Source: Centroberyx gerrardi (lineage: Eukaryota; Chordata; Actinopteri; Beryciformes; Berycidae). Taken from it: a stretch of 64,000 nucleotides of DNA. The DNA lies in the NCBI RefSeq assembly GCF_048128805.1, contig NC_136008.1:13893572-13957571 (forward strand), written 5' to 3'. The translations under genes were made by a program, and so were the position numbers. Below the pieces are notes generated by a model. That model ran no database searches and was not told the DNA's origin. It saw only the letters and a list, made by a program, of their open reading frames with translations. Position 1 is the first letter of the stretch. Each line of letters begins with the position of its first letter. Of this stretch, positions 50,901-62,879 are shown piece by piece.

Positions 50901-52620
50901 GGGAAAAACTCAAATTAGACAGTGAAGGCATTCTGCACAGAACCGCTGCAGCACGCAAACAACTAGTCCTACCAGAGCAATACAAAATGACTGTACTGCA
51001 GGAACTCCATAATGATATGGGCCACCAAGGTGTCGACCGCACAGTATCTCTGGTACGTGATCGTTTCTTTTGGCCGTACATGCAGTCAGAGATAGAGCAT
51101 TATGTAACTAAAGCATGCACCTGTCTCAAGCAGAAGAAGCCCAGTCACGACACAAGAGCCCCACTGACAAATATAGTGACAACACAGCCCTTCGAGCTTG
51201 AGTCTCTTGATTTTCTTCATCTCGACTGATGTCAAGGCGGATATGAGTATATACTCATCATTGTAGACCATTTCACGCACTTTGGTCAAACGTACGCCAC
51301 CACATCAAAGTCAGGGAAGACAGCTGCCAACCTCCTCTTCAATGATTTTGCATTGAGATTCGGGTTTCCATCTCATATCCACCATGATCAAGGGGGAGAG
51401 TTCGAAAATCAGCTCTTTTCCCAGTTGAAGAAGTACTGTGGTGTTACTGGTTCCAGAACAACTCCCTATCACCCGCCATGAAACAGGTAGGTGGAGCACA
51501 TGAATAGGACACTGTTGCAGATGCTCAAAACACTCACTGACACACAAAAGTCAAACTGGAAAGAATCCCTGAACAAACTAATGTATGCCTATAATTGTAC
51601 ACGCTGTGAGGTGACAGGATACTCACTGTTTTACCTCCTATATGGGCGTTCACCCAGACTTCCAGTTGACATGCTGTTCGGCCTGACTTCAGAGTCAGAC
51701 TCAAGCAACCTGCGAGACTACGTAGAGAAATGGAAGCGTGGTATGGAAGAAGCATATGCTATTGCGAGCAAAAGCGCCCAGAAGGCTGCGGAAAGGAGTA
51801 AAAAACACTACAACAGCCGGGTCAGGAGCTCAGTGCTACAGCCAGGCAAGCGGGTGCTGATAAAGAATCTAACACCCAGAGGGGGACCAGGTAAACTCCG
51901 CAATTACTGGGAAGACAATATCCACACCATTGTGCGACAGGTCGGGCCTGACTTGCCCATTTACGAAGTGAGACTAGAACAAGGTAAAGGGTGCTCCAGA
52001 GTTTTGCACAGAAATCTTCTAATGCCCTATGATCATTTGCCTTTTGAGGTGCCACCAGACTCTACAATCAGCAAAAGACAGCCAAAACCAAAAATGTTGC
52101 AGCAGCTCCTCTCTCCTCCTCGGGACTCTGATGAAGACAGTGATGATGAGTATGACTTTCATTATGTGCCACCCCAAGGTCACACAGGTCAAAATATCAC
52201 TGACGACAGACATGGTGAACAGGATGAACGAGAGGCAGAGCCTGAGGATAGGGCCCTGCCAGAGGAGCAAAATGATGGAGTACTGGAACTAGCTGCACCG
52301 CCAACGCCACCAGCTGAGGAGAATCAGGAGGAGGAGCTCAACTTACCTGCTGATGAACCAGTGCCTCCATCTCCTTCGTCGAGTAATGCTGGTGATGCTG
52401 AAGGACAAGCCTACCGAGTACCTCTGAGAGAGAGATGGCCGCCTCAAGTCTTCACGTATGACCAGTTAGGGACTCCTGCCTGCTACAGTGCTGGGCAAGC
52501 AAACAGTGCCCAGCCCCCACAGCTATTGTCCCTTTTCATCACGCCCAGACTGGTTTCATGGCTGCCTCAGCCTCAGCCATATTTCTACCAGCCCCCCTAT
52601 GTGTATGGACTCCAGTGAAT
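47990..52620 (+). mobile_element. Ty3/Gypsy LTR-retrotransposon fossil with MYND-type zinc finger
   Basis: The order of parts is a MYND-like zinc finger (about 48010-48150), retropepsin with the DTG active-site motif (about 48300), linker, reverse transcriptase (about 49150-49950), RNase H (about 50110-50580), integrase with an HHCC-type zinc finger (about 51000-51130) and core (about 51230-51700), and a long acidic, Pro-rich C-terminal tail ending near 52617. The order RT-RNaseH-IN is that of Ty3/Gypsy. I see no gag and no pair of long terminal repeats, so the ends are uncertain. The element is broken, with roughly half a dozen interruptions, but large parts stay open, which suggests a moderately recent insertion. 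It is a fossil, not a host gene. Confidence 0.88.
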
Positions 52621-53030
52621 GTGAGCCTACAGACTGTGGACATGTGACATACTGTTGACACTGACTATTGCCATGGACAATTCACAGACTGTTCATATGG
52701 ATCATTGCCATGGACAATTCATGGACTGTTGGCATAGACTAATTCACTGGACTGTGAATGGACTGTTGATACTGACTATTGCCTATTGCCAACTGACTAT
52801 TGACAATTTGTGAACTGTTGACTTTGACTGTTACAACCAATGCATAACATGTTGGAAACAACTGTGCTTATGGACTGTTGATATGGGATCGTGCAATGAC
52901 CTTTTGACACTCTGCATGGACTGTTGCCAGATTATAGATCATGGACAGTTGACTCACTATGTGTTGGACATTTGAATGGACTGTGACCTTTGACTTATGA
53001 CCAGTGATGACGTTTGTTTTTTTTTCAGGT
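52621..53030 (+). repeat. Degenerate short repeats downstream of the Gypsy remnant
   Basis: The phrase ATGGACTGTTG, with variants such as GACTGTTGATACTGACTATTG, recurs about ten times. It may be the element's 3' non-coding region. Confidence 0.6.
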
Positions 53031-54480
53031 CAGGTACTCAAGCAGTAGCCTACATCAGGCCATGCTATAGAACAACGCATGAAAATCAATATTAGCTACT
53101 TTTATCCAACAATAGGCCTATATGATTGATTTTTATAACTTATTTAGGTTTTATTTGAGCTATTAGGCCACACACTGCTTATCACTTACCATGCTGTGGT
53201 CATTCACTGTAGGCCTAAATACAGCACAAAGAATCCTCATGTCTGGCAACCAGCCAGCCAAATGGCTAGCTGACCCCCAGCTTATTTGATATGGTCAGTT
53301 CTGGTGTAGATCTGTCAGCAGAAATTATTCTATAGTTGAAGTCTACTGTCTAGTAGCACTGAATGCTGTCACAAAATAAACACACTTTACCCTCCTGTCG
53401 TCATACATAAAACTTAAATGTTATGAACTGTCAAATTGTTTCAAGTCTCAAACACATTTAGAAAAACTATACATTCATGAAAAGATTGCATTGCATGATC
53501 AGGTTAAAATTTCACAACTTTATTCCAGCAGACAAATATACCTACATAGATTTCAATAACATTTGTATGCAATTATGTGAAATGATAAATGAATTAGTAG
53601 GCTACTTTGAGAAATGAATTAGGCCTAGTACTGTAAGAATTGATAAATTCAGTTATGTCCATTCCTCGCGGCAGGGGGAGAAGCGCAGCAGGAAGCGGAG
53701 CTCCATCCAGGCTGACCAGTCACCAGACTGTCCTCTCCCTGGCATGGAAGTATATCCTGGATGTCCCTGGATGAGAGAAATAAACCTGTACTCCATTGTT
53801 GTAAGACGTTAATGGCATACACCTAACCATACAATTATATTTATTCTGAAATATTTGTTTGAAGTAAGTGATTATTGACTCATTGGTATTTATCAACAAC
53901 ATATCGGCTATTATGGTTATTTTGTGCTATGGGTCAGTTAAGTCCTACTTAGCCTATACTGCACCTTTAAACTTTATTGATCTCAAAGGTAAAACTGGGA
54001 CAGCCACCTCTACCAATGCCATGGGATCATTGCTCATTGCAACATTAAGTTGGCATCAACATGCTAATCAATGAATGTTAACACTTTGTATGCCAGATTG
54101 GACACATTGTCGGCTAACACAGGTTTTCCTTAGAATTAGAACTGTGCTTATAAGTGCTAATTAGTGCCCAGGACAGCTGCTGTGGGAATGAGGAAGCAAT
54201 ACTTCCTGCTATCTGGAGTCTGGGCAATGTTATTTGTTGAAATATGTATAAAACCGTATATAAATTTGAAGATGTGGGTATGGCTCTTTAGAGCATGAGG
54301 CCTCAGCTAATGTTCATCATTAGTGGGGAGTTATTCCTTTTGTTAAGGAAGAGCTTTGGAAATCAAGAAAATAAATGGATTTTAAAAGTATGAGGTCCCA
54401 ACCAACATATGTCAGTAAATGATTTGATGCAGAATGTTCTTAAAAAGACATAAAAAATAAACAAATTAATTAATTAATAG
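53031..54480. other. Intergenic region left of the pentraxin cluster
   Basis: No open frame with family resemblance. AT-rich and otherwise featureless to me. Confidence 0.5.
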
Positions 54481-54714
54481 GTAAGACAACTAGGCTACTA
54501 TAAATCACAAATTGTGGAAAATAACAAACTCTAAAAACACATTTTTAATAAACTCAAAGCATGACTGTACATTTATGTGTCTTACTAATGGTGATGATGT
54601 GATTCTGAGATGTTTGCAATGTTTTATCTGCAAAAAAATGAAAAAGAAAGAAAAGTCCAGAGTCTGTGATGATGAAAGAAGATCAAAGAGCAAATAGCCT
54701 ATATTTGCCCCATA

Positions 54715-54790
54715 GATAAAAGGAGGTCCAGCATCCTGAATTTGGAGAGTCCAGGTCATTCACATGAAGCTGATACAACCAAGCCACAAG
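54715..54790 (+). promoter_or_regulatory. Pentraxin 1 TATA-like box and non-coding first exon
   Basis: GATAAAAGG at 54715-54723 is followed by a conserved block ending ACCAAGCCACAAG and a donor GTAAGATTTG (exon edge 54790). The same block sits before pentraxin 2. The probable 5' UTR exon splices to the coding exon at about 55134. Confidence 0.6.
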
Positions 54791-55134
54791 GTAAGATTTG
54801 TCTCTACACCTCTAGGAATCAAATTCTGCTATTAATTGGATTTATAGTGGATTTATAGTGTGAATCTTCAAGTTTGTTTCCATTTTAGTCTACAGAGCTC
54901 TACCTCAGCCAGTTTTCTGTTGCTGTTTTCAATGTTATTTTCATCTTATTCCTAATATTTTGTTTTTTGTTGGCTTTCTCCCACAAATAAAAAGTATGAG
55001 GCCTATTTTTTTATTCGTTATATTTATTAATTAGAGGATGGAGAAATATGGCAGAAGTATGAGGCTGAGGTTTAGTTCTTTTTGTAAAGTTTTTGTACAA
55101 TATTATCTGCAATGCACTTGTGATTTTTTTTCAG

Positions 55135-56494
55135 ATGGAGAAGTTCTTACTTCTGATGGTGATGTTTGCAACATGTTATGCAGCACCTCAAGGTTTGTCA
55201 ACCATTGTTGTTCAATCAATAAGTTTACACTAATATTTTTGAGTAATTTGCTGCACTGTTTTTTTCTGTTTTATCCAAACACAGAATATATTGTTTGAGA
55301 CAGTGTATGTGTAGTTATAAACCTTTTCTTGCTCTCTCTCCTGTCACTTGAACTCTGACCTGTCTGTCCTGTCTGAGTTTGTTGGTTTGTTTTCTCCCCT
55401 GTGCAGATCTCTCAGGCAAAGTGTTCGTCTTTCCTAGAGAGACCAGCACAGCTCATGTCAAACTACTGACATCTAGAAACAAATTCAATTCTGTGACAGC
55501 CTGCCTCAGGTAAATACAGAAGAGTATTAGGGCCATTGTAGGTGACTTTTTTTTTTTTACCGCAGCCGGGGGGAGGGGGGTAATATTCTGAGAAAAAACT
55601 CAGAAATTCTCAGATTAAAGTCAGAAATGTGCAAAAAAAAAATGCTGAAATTTGCAAGAAAAAAAATGCTGAAATTTGTAAGAAAAAGCTCAAGTGGAGT
55701 TTTTTTTCTCTCAAATTTCTGAATTTAATCTCCGAACATTTTTTTCTCACAAATTTTTGAGTTTTTTCTTGCAAATTTCTGACTTTAATCTCAGAATATT
55801 ACCCTCTCCCCCAGGGTTCAGTAAAAAAAAAATCACCTACAATCTGGATCTAATACTCTTCCATACATAAATGTGTTATTATCAGTTAAGAATTGCAGAA
55901 AGGTCATATTATCCATTATGTTTTTGATTAAATGCTTCCCTACATCTCTCACCATTGGCCGATCTGTTCAGATTCTTCACAGATCTCAGCAGAAACTATG
56001 GGCTCTTCTCTTTGGCTACTCCCGCCCACAGCAATGACTTTGTGCTTTTCAAAATAAACTCAGAGGATGTGATTAGGATGCATGCTCGGGACGGGGGCAC
56101 AGACTTCTTGGCGCTGTCCTTGGAACGTAACACCTGGCACTCCCTGTGCGCCACCTGGACCTCCGACACCGGGGTGGCTCAGCTGTGGGTGGACGGCAAG
56201 CCGACCGTCAAAAGATTCATCCACTCCGGACAGCCCATCACCGGAGCTCCCATCACCATCCTCGGCCAAGAGCAGGACTCTTACGGCGGGGGTTTTGATG
56301 CTACCCAGTCTTTCATCGGCATGCTCTCTGATGTCCACATGTGGGACTATGTGCTCTCGCCCAGTGAGATCCAGCGCTACGTGGATGACATGAACTTCAC
56401 TCCAGGGAATATCTTCAACTGGAGAGCGCTGGAGTTTCAGATCACAGGGCAAATCCTGGTGGAAGAGAAGCAGGAAAGCAGAATACAGCAGTGA
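55135..56494 (+). CDS. Short pentraxin, CRP/SAP-like (copy 1)
   Basis: Secreted pattern-recognition protein of the C-reactive protein/serum amyloid P family, which forms calcium-dependent pentamers that bind phosphocholine or microbial sugars. Coding exons: 55135-55192, 55407-55509, 55972-56494; 227 aa in frame. The start gives a signal peptide (FLLLMVMFATCYAAP). The pentraxin signature HxCxTWxS is present as HSLCATWTS, and the disulphide partner is in TACLRF. The calcium loop reads LGQEQDSYGGGFDATQS, keeping Glu-Gln-Asp and the later Gln but with Asp where human CRP has Glu147. The C-terminus FNWRALEF matches CRP. At the position of CRP Glu81, which contacts choline, there is Asp. Its twin lies 2.8 kb downstream. 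CRP versus SAP orthology cannot be decided. Confidence 0.93.
55517..55863. mobile_element. Fold-back MITE in intron 2 of pentraxin copy 1
   Basis: The left arm GAAGAGTATTAG..ATTGTAGGTGA and the right arm TCACCTACAAT..CTAATACTCTTC are inverted copies. The interior is also largely palindromic (AATATTCTGAG with CTCAGAATATT; GAAATTTGCAAG with CTTGCAAATTTC). TA dinucleotides flank it at 55515-55516 and 55864-55865, which would fit a Tc1/mariner-type MITE. The matching intron of copy 2 lacks it. Confidence 0.8.
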
Positions 56495-56692
56495 CACATG
56501 TAAAACAGTCAATTAGTCACTGGTGGTCACCCTACTGGTTACAGCATGCATGTTAGCCAGTAGCCTATATACTATGTTGTGCACTCTTATGTTATGCAAT
56601 AACTAAAATAAATAAATTGTCAAAAGTTCATGTTGTGTTTTTTCCACATATCATGGGAATCAAACTCCAGTCCATCTGCCCTCCCTGCATGT

Positions 56693-57040
56693 GGCTGGGC
56701 GATAATATCGTTTATCATCTTTCAGTGAAATCATATCGTGATGATATAATGATTTGGGGATATCTTGACACATAATTCTGCTGTTTAAATTTATGACAGC
56801 AAGCAAATTTTATTTAAAACCTCTGACAAAAATTAGGTATTAAACATTTTAAGGAATATTATTTTAAAAAATCAGTTTTGTTTGACATCACACCCAACAT
56901 TACCATTTGGTTCAATGGGATGAACATTGATTTGATTAAGGTGATTTTGCATAAGTGAGCCATATCATGATATATATATGTATTGATATCGAAAAATATA
57001 ATGATTAACGTGATATTGATTTCAACAATATCACCCAGCC
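56693..57040. mobile_element. MITE-like element downstream of pentraxin copy 1
   Basis: Ends GGCTGGGCGATAATATCG and CAATATCACCCAGCC are imperfect inverted repeats of the type common in fish hAT MITEs. A partial copy lacking the left end lies at the equivalent place after copy 2 (right end near 59345), so the insertion is older than the duplication. Confidence 0.6.
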
Positions 57041-57261
57041 TTAGGCTGAAGCATCACAACCAGATGAACACGTGCTAGCACATCCAAAGAATAAAGAGGT
57101 AGACAGATAATTTACATTTTACTGATCTACTTTGCAGCAGTACATCAAATATTTGTCTAAAACAGCCTTCTTCACAGCCTGGGGAAGAGATTATGGCTAC
57201 ATTCTATATGATTATAAATAGTCAGAGACAAGAAAGAAGGAAAGAAAGAAAAAGAGAGAAA

Positions 57262-57466
57262 GTACACAGTCTGTGATGATGAAAGATCAAAGATAGAGCA
57301 AATAGCCTAACCTAGCGTGACTGTAAATTTATGTGTTTTACTAATGGTGATGATGTGATTCTGAGATGTTTTATTACAATGTTTGGTCTGCAAAAAAAAA
57401 AGATAGAAAGAAAGAAAAGTCCACAGTCTGTGATGATAAAGAAGATCAAAGAGCAAATAGCCTAGC
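57262..57466 (+). repeat. Partial tandem duplication of the pentraxin 2 upstream segment
   Basis: The block 'cacagtctgtgatgatgaaa' with 'gatcaaag..agcaaatagcc' occurs at about 57265-57308 and again at 57421-57464. Upstream of copy 1 it occurs once (about 54656-54698). Confidence 0.85.
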
Positions 57467-57477
57467 CTACTTGCCTC

Positions 57478-57548
57478 ACAAATAAAAGGAGGTTTTGAAT
57501 TTGGGGGTCCAGGTCATTCACACGCAGATGATACAACCAAGCCACAAG
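57478..57548 (+). promoter_or_regulatory. Pentraxin 2 TATA-like box and non-coding first exon
   Basis: AATAAAAGGAGG at about 57481-57492, then the same conserved block and donor (exon edge 57548) as before copy 1. Confidence 0.6.
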
Positions 57549-57888
57549 GTAAGATTTGTCTCTACACCTCTAAGAATCAAAACCTGCTATCAATCTAATT
57601 GGATTTATAGCGTGAATCTTCATGTTTGTTTCCATTTTAGTCTACAGAGGTCTACCTCAGCCACTTCTCTCATGCTTTTGTTATGTTAAAATGTTATTTC
57701 CATCTTATTCCTAATGTTTTGTTTTCTATTGGCTCTCTCCCTTTACGGTATCTTTGACAAATTATGCAGCTAAAGTGATAAAATCTCATGACCATAATGC
57801 TACAGGAGAATGAGTTCACAGGTCATGTTAAACAATATTATCTGCAATGCAATTGTGACTTAAAACTTCAATTTTTTTTTTATCTCAG

Positions 57889-58888
57889 ATGGAGAAGCTC
57901 TTACTTCTGATGGTGCTGTTTGCAACATGTTATGCAGCACCTCAAGGTTTGTCATTGTTCAATCAAGTCTGTGATTACCCAATATATTGAAACTAGTAGG
58001 CTATTTGTGAGTGATTTGCTGCACAGTTTTTTCTGTTTCATTCAAACACAGAATATATTGTTTGAGACAGTGTATGTGTAGTTATAAACCTTTTCTTGCC
58101 TTCTCTCCTGTCACTTGAACTCTGACTGGCCTGTCTGAGTTTGTTGGTTTGGTTTTCTCCCCTGTGCAGATCTCTCAGGCAAAGTGTTCGTCTTTCCTAA
58201 ACAGACCAGCACAGCTCATGTCAAACTACTGACAAATAAAAGCAAATTCAACTCTGTGACAGCCTGCCTCAGGTAAACGTGGTATTATCAGTAAAGAATT
58301 GCAGAAAGGTCATATTGTTCATTATGTTTTTGATTAAATTCTTCCTTGCATCTCTCACCGTTGGCCGATCTGTTCAGATTCTTCACAGATCTCAGCAGAC
58401 AATATTCGCTCTTCTCTTTGGCTACTCCGTCCCACAGCAATGACTTTTTGATTTTTAAAATAAACTCAAAAGATGAGATTGACGCATCTGTTCGGGGCAA
58501 GAACGCACGCTTCTTGGCCGTGTCCTTGGAACGGAACGCCTGGCACTCCATGTGCGCCACCTGGACCTCCGACACCGGGGTGGCTCAGCTGTGGGTGGAC
58601 GGCAAGCCGACCGTCAAAAGATTCATCCACTCCGGACGTCCCATCACCGGGCGTCCCATCACCATCCTCGGCCAAGAGCAGGACTCTCACGGCGGGAAGT
58701 TCGATGCTCAACAGTCTTTCATCGGCATGATCTCTGAGGTCCACATGTGGGACTATGTGCTCTCGCCCAGTGAGATCCAGCTCTACATGAGCAGCGACCA
58801 CTTCATTCCAGGGAATGTGTTCAACTGGAGAGAGCTGGAGTTTGAGATTATAGGGTTAGTACTGGTGGAAGACGAGCACGGGACATAG
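57889..58888 (+). CDS. Short pentraxin, CRP/SAP-like (copy 2)
   Basis: Tandem paralogue of the gene at 55135. Coding exons: 57889-57946, 58170-58272, 58378-58888; 223 aa in frame. It has a signal peptide (LLLLMVLFATCYAAP), signature HSMCATWTS, calcium loop LGQEQDSHGGKFDAQQS and C-terminus FNWRELEF. The middle part of exon 3 is nearly identical to copy 1. The two copies differ most in the strands before HxCxTW (SVRGKNARFLAV here against HARDGGTDFLAL in copy 1) and at the C-terminus, so ligand preference may differ. The polyadenylation signal is probably AATAAA at 58988-58993. Same promoter block as copy 1. Confidence 0.93.
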
Positions 58889-60919
58889 GCCCGATACAGG
58901 AGCAACACAAGTAAAACAGTCAGTCACTGGTCACCCTACTGGTTAGAGCAGGCACTATAGCCAATGTTGTGCACTCTTATGTTATGCAATAAATAATATA
59001 ATACTGAAATTAGAAAATTGTTGTAAATGTTGTAGTTTTTTTCACACATCATGGAAATCAAACTTACACATATCATTCAAAGCCAGTCAGTCTGATAAGC
59101 TTATTTTGTTTAAAAACCCTGACAAAATGAGGTATGAAACATTTTAAGGAATAGTATTTGAAAATTTCAGTTTTGTTTGACATGGCACCCAACATTATCA
59201 TTTGGTTCAATTGGATGAACATTAATTTGATTAAGGTGATTTTGCATACGTGAGCCATATCATGATATATATATATACATATTTCAATATTGGAAAAAAA
59301 AATCATGATTATCATGATGTTGATTTCAACTATATTGCCCAGCCCTAGGCTGAAGCATCACCATCATAACCAGATGAACACATGTGCTAGCACATCCAAA
59401 GAATAAAGAGGTAGACAGAGAATTTACATTTCACTGATCTACTTTGCAGCAGTACATCAAATATTTGTCTAAAACAGCCTTCTTCAGAGCCTGGGGAAGA
59501 GATTATGGCTACATTCTATATGACTATCAATACTGTAGGAAATAAAATAGGACACTGCGTTTCTTTGCCCTCTGTGTAAATGTCTTATAGTGGAGTATCA
59601 GTGAGAAGGTCCTGCTCACATTAAAGAAGTAATGCGGCCATCATGAGTGAGCTGTATGGCTTCCACATGATATCACATGATATCAGTTCTATTCAACCAC
59701 GTAAGAATAGAACTAACGTTAGTGTGTATTGTAGAACTAGTTTTGACTAGTTTGGACTGTGCTTATTACATAGGCCATATGTTGATTTCTCAGAAAGGAG
59801 TGTACAAAGCAACTACACACACACAAGAGTATAAGAGACTAACAATCCTACCTTTTGGTCAGAGAATATCCTGTAGCCTACTGAAGTGTATGTGCTTGTA
59901 AGGTTTTCTCTCCATGCATGTCTGAATAAAGAATCCACAGAAGACTTCTGAAACATTGCTCATTTATTTTGACCCACAATAGAGACAAGAAAGAAAGAAA
60001 GATGAAATTCTTAAACTATTTTTAATTGAATTTAATTTTTTTATTTTTAACTAACTAAGTTTTTTTTATTGAAAATCAAAAAATCATGGCATTTCATACA
60101 AAATCAAACGCATGGGTGTGGAGCTACTTTTCTCATAATTTCTCCCTGAAAACACATTGGAGAATCATTTTTATAATTGATTTTTACTTGAGTCTATCTG
60201 GCCCCTTAGTGCAAATGTGAACGTGATCATGGGAACCTACTGTATATTTACACTAGCGTTTTTGTGAAAACTGATAAAATCAGAGAGCCCTTGTGACTAA
60301 CTACTAAAAATAGTATGATACAGAAATGGCTGTATCTGAAAAACTACAAGGAGTTTTATCAAATGCTTGGTGCCGTTGGATTCAGAACAAATTGAATTTC
60401 AAGAATATGTGCTTTGATCTGGTATAAATATGAAGCATCGTGTTAGTTCAGGCAGGACACGGAAGTCACGTGTTGCTAGTCATCTACCAGCTGATCGCCG
60501 TGCACACCAATCATAATCCATTCTCATAACAAGGCGGTCTATTTAAATGGCCTCCTCCTACACTGATTCTTGCTTCTCAACTGCTGCACACTCTGCTGCT
60601 CGGTGAAGCTTTACCTCCACCTCCCCAGCCTCCACCTGTTACAGTCTATGCAGTTGAGCCCGCCGTGGCTCTTAAAGTGTCAACACTGCTGAGTGTTGCT
60701 GCTCTGGCTCTGCTCTGTCTACTTCCATGGGGGGATTTGCATGGCACCCCTGCTGTACCTTCAGCATGCTTGCTGGGTAAGCAGGGAGCTGATAGAGCAG
60801 AGCCATAATCGCCAAACATAACTGTATGTATAGCCACATGTCTTGACAGTTCTCTGCAAATTTCGTGTTTTTACCTCTAACAGAAAAAAAGCTGTGGAGC
60901 ATTTCCTTAACATACTAAA
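58889..60919. other. Region between pentraxin 2 and the LINE pair
   Basis: The left part belongs to the duplicated unit. The middle is AT-rich without genes. At about 60440-60610 there is a promoter-like stretch: TCACGTG, CACCAATCAT and TCTATTTAAATGG, then a CT-rich leader and CTCG/GTGAAG, which could be a donor. No coding frame follows, so it may be part of a repeat. Confidence 0.4.
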
Positions 60920-62860
60920 TTTACTAGTTAGTCATTAATGGGGTAATAACCTTTTCTAGGTCACTGTAAGATAAGAGCGGTTTGATCTTGGCAATATTTC
61001 TGAGCTGGAAGAAACACGATTGGACCATTCTCTTAATCTGCTCTTCAAAAGTTAAATCCGAATCAGAAACAACACCTAGATTTTTAGCATAAGGTTTCAT
61101 GACATTTGCCGACAGATGGCCCAATTTAGTTTTTTTAGTGGACTAACAGAGTTTTGTGGACCAAACAAAACCACTTCAGACTTGCTCTCATTTAGCTGTA
61201 AAAAATATTTGAGACATCCAACACTTGATGTCAGAGAGGCACTGATTCAGAATGGTGAGGCTCCTGGTGTAATTTGGTTTCACGGGGAGATACAATTGTG
61301 TATCATCTGTATAACAGTGGAAAGAAACATCATATTTCTGAATTATGTGGCCAAGGGGGAGCATATACAAACTGAAGAGAATTGGACCAAGGACAGGACC
61401 TTGGGGAACACCACATGTAATATGTGCTGTAGAGGATGAGGTGCTATAGTGACAGAGAAGGTCCTATTTGAGAGATAAGATCTGAACCAGTCTAGTTCTG
61501 ACCCATTTATACCCACCCAGTCTTACAGATGCTTGAGTAGCAAAGTGTGGTCCACGGTGTCAAAGGCCACCCTGAGATCCAGGAGGACTAAAACCCAACA
61601 GTTTCCTACGTCAGCATTAAGCAGACGATTTCTGTACTGTGAAAGGATCTAAAGCGAGATTGGAACAACTCAAATATTTTATTATTGTTCAAGTACGATA
61701 GCAATTGATTTGAGACCACTTTTTCTAAAATCGTGGACAGAAAAGACAACTTGGAGATGGGTCTATAGTTGTTTAGGATGAAGGGGTCCAAGGTGGGTTT
61801 CTTAAGTAGTGGTTGAACCACAGCATGTTTGAAGCAGGCAGGAACAGGGCCACTGGATAGTGAGCTATTGACAATTTGGAGGATGATAGGCCCAATGCTG
61901 TCAAAGACCTCCTTGAGCAGTTTTGTGGGAATAATGTCAAATGAGCCGGTAGTAGAGTTCATATGGGAGACTGTTTCTACTCGAACCTGAAGTGAGATTT
62001 GTTCAAAACTACTCAGCACAGCAGAGGTAGCAGGGAGGATGGCTAGGTCTTGGTTGGAGGGGGAGATCACACAACTAATGTTGTCGACTTTGGTAACAAA
62101 CAATGGTCGGAAATCCTCACACTTTACAGGACATGTTGAACAGCAGAGCCAGAAGGGGAGCGAACAACAGAGCTGATGACATTAAAAAGAGTTGTGGAAT
62201 CATGACAGTTTCATTCCATAAGGTTAGAAGAAACTTTGCTCTTGCATCTTTAACAGCTTTCTGGTATCTAAACATGAGATCTTGTTTGACTTCCACCTTC
62301 GCTCTGCTTTCCTACACTCTCTCTTAAGGGCCCCGATGTGCTCATTAACCCAGGGAGAAACATCACGTTTAGCTTTTTTGATTTTATAGGGTGCAATAGT
62401 ATCAAAGATAGCTGTGCACGTGCTATTGAAGGAATTTGAAGGACACGAGAGGAAGAAGGGGCACATATGTCTGGGGTGGGGTGGGAGAGGTCCACATTGA
62501 ACATGATGGACTTTTGGTCAGACACAGAGGCACACACAAGGCAGAGAGCAGAGGGACTTCACTAGAAATTAGAAAACTCAGAACTTCAAAGAGTTAAAAG
62601 TACCAACTGATACAGGTAAACATTTAAAACATGCCCTGTGAAAAACTGCTAGTCCTCCACCACGGCCGGACAGCCGAGCTAGGTGAAAATGAGAGAAACC
62701 ACATGGTGTTGCCTCAACCAGGGGGGTGGAGTCTCCAGGACTCAGCCAAGTTTCAGTTGCCATAAAAAAAGTCTAGAGAGTTGTCCACAACAAAGTCTTT
62801 ACAGATAAATTATTTATTACAGAGAGACCTTAGGTTTAAGAGACCAAAACTGGCAGTAGT
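60920..62860 (-). mobile_element. L2-like LINE, minus strand, decayed
   Basis: Read on the minus strand: endonuclease start (NKSF..ETWLSPGDSTP at about 62830-62700), endonuclease/linker (PWVNEHIGALKRECRKAERR near 62350), then reverse transcriptase. The RT contains NNYRPISKLSFLSTILEKVV near 61750, LRVAFDTVDHTLL near 61560, the active-site motif as YTDDTQLYL near 61310 (Thr instead of the usual Ala), and the C-terminal NLGVVSDSDLTFEEQIKRM near 61060. Reading frames are interrupted by several stops and shifts. It spans most of ORF2 of a fish L2/Maui-type element. Its 5' end faces the 5' end of the next element. Confidence 0.8.
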
Positions 62861-62879
62861 TCAGAACTCTCAACAGTTT

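Larger units (their letters stand above)
54480..57226 (+). repeat. Left unit of the tandem pentraxin duplication
   Basis: Promoter, exons, introns and the 3' flank of this unit are all mirrored in order by 57310-59535. The shared text runs from 'actaatggtgatgatgtgat' upstream to 'cagccttcttca..agcctggg' downstream. Confidence 0.9.
57310..59535 (+). repeat. Right unit of the tandem pentraxin duplication
   Basis: Second copy of the unit at 54480-57226. It is shorter mainly because it lacks the intron MITE and part of the downstream element. Confidence 0.9.

Noticed and set aside
48436-52618. Reading the open stretches of the Gypsy remnant as separate host genes
   Set aside because: Their order (protease, RT, RNase H, integrase, tail) is that of one decayed LTR element.
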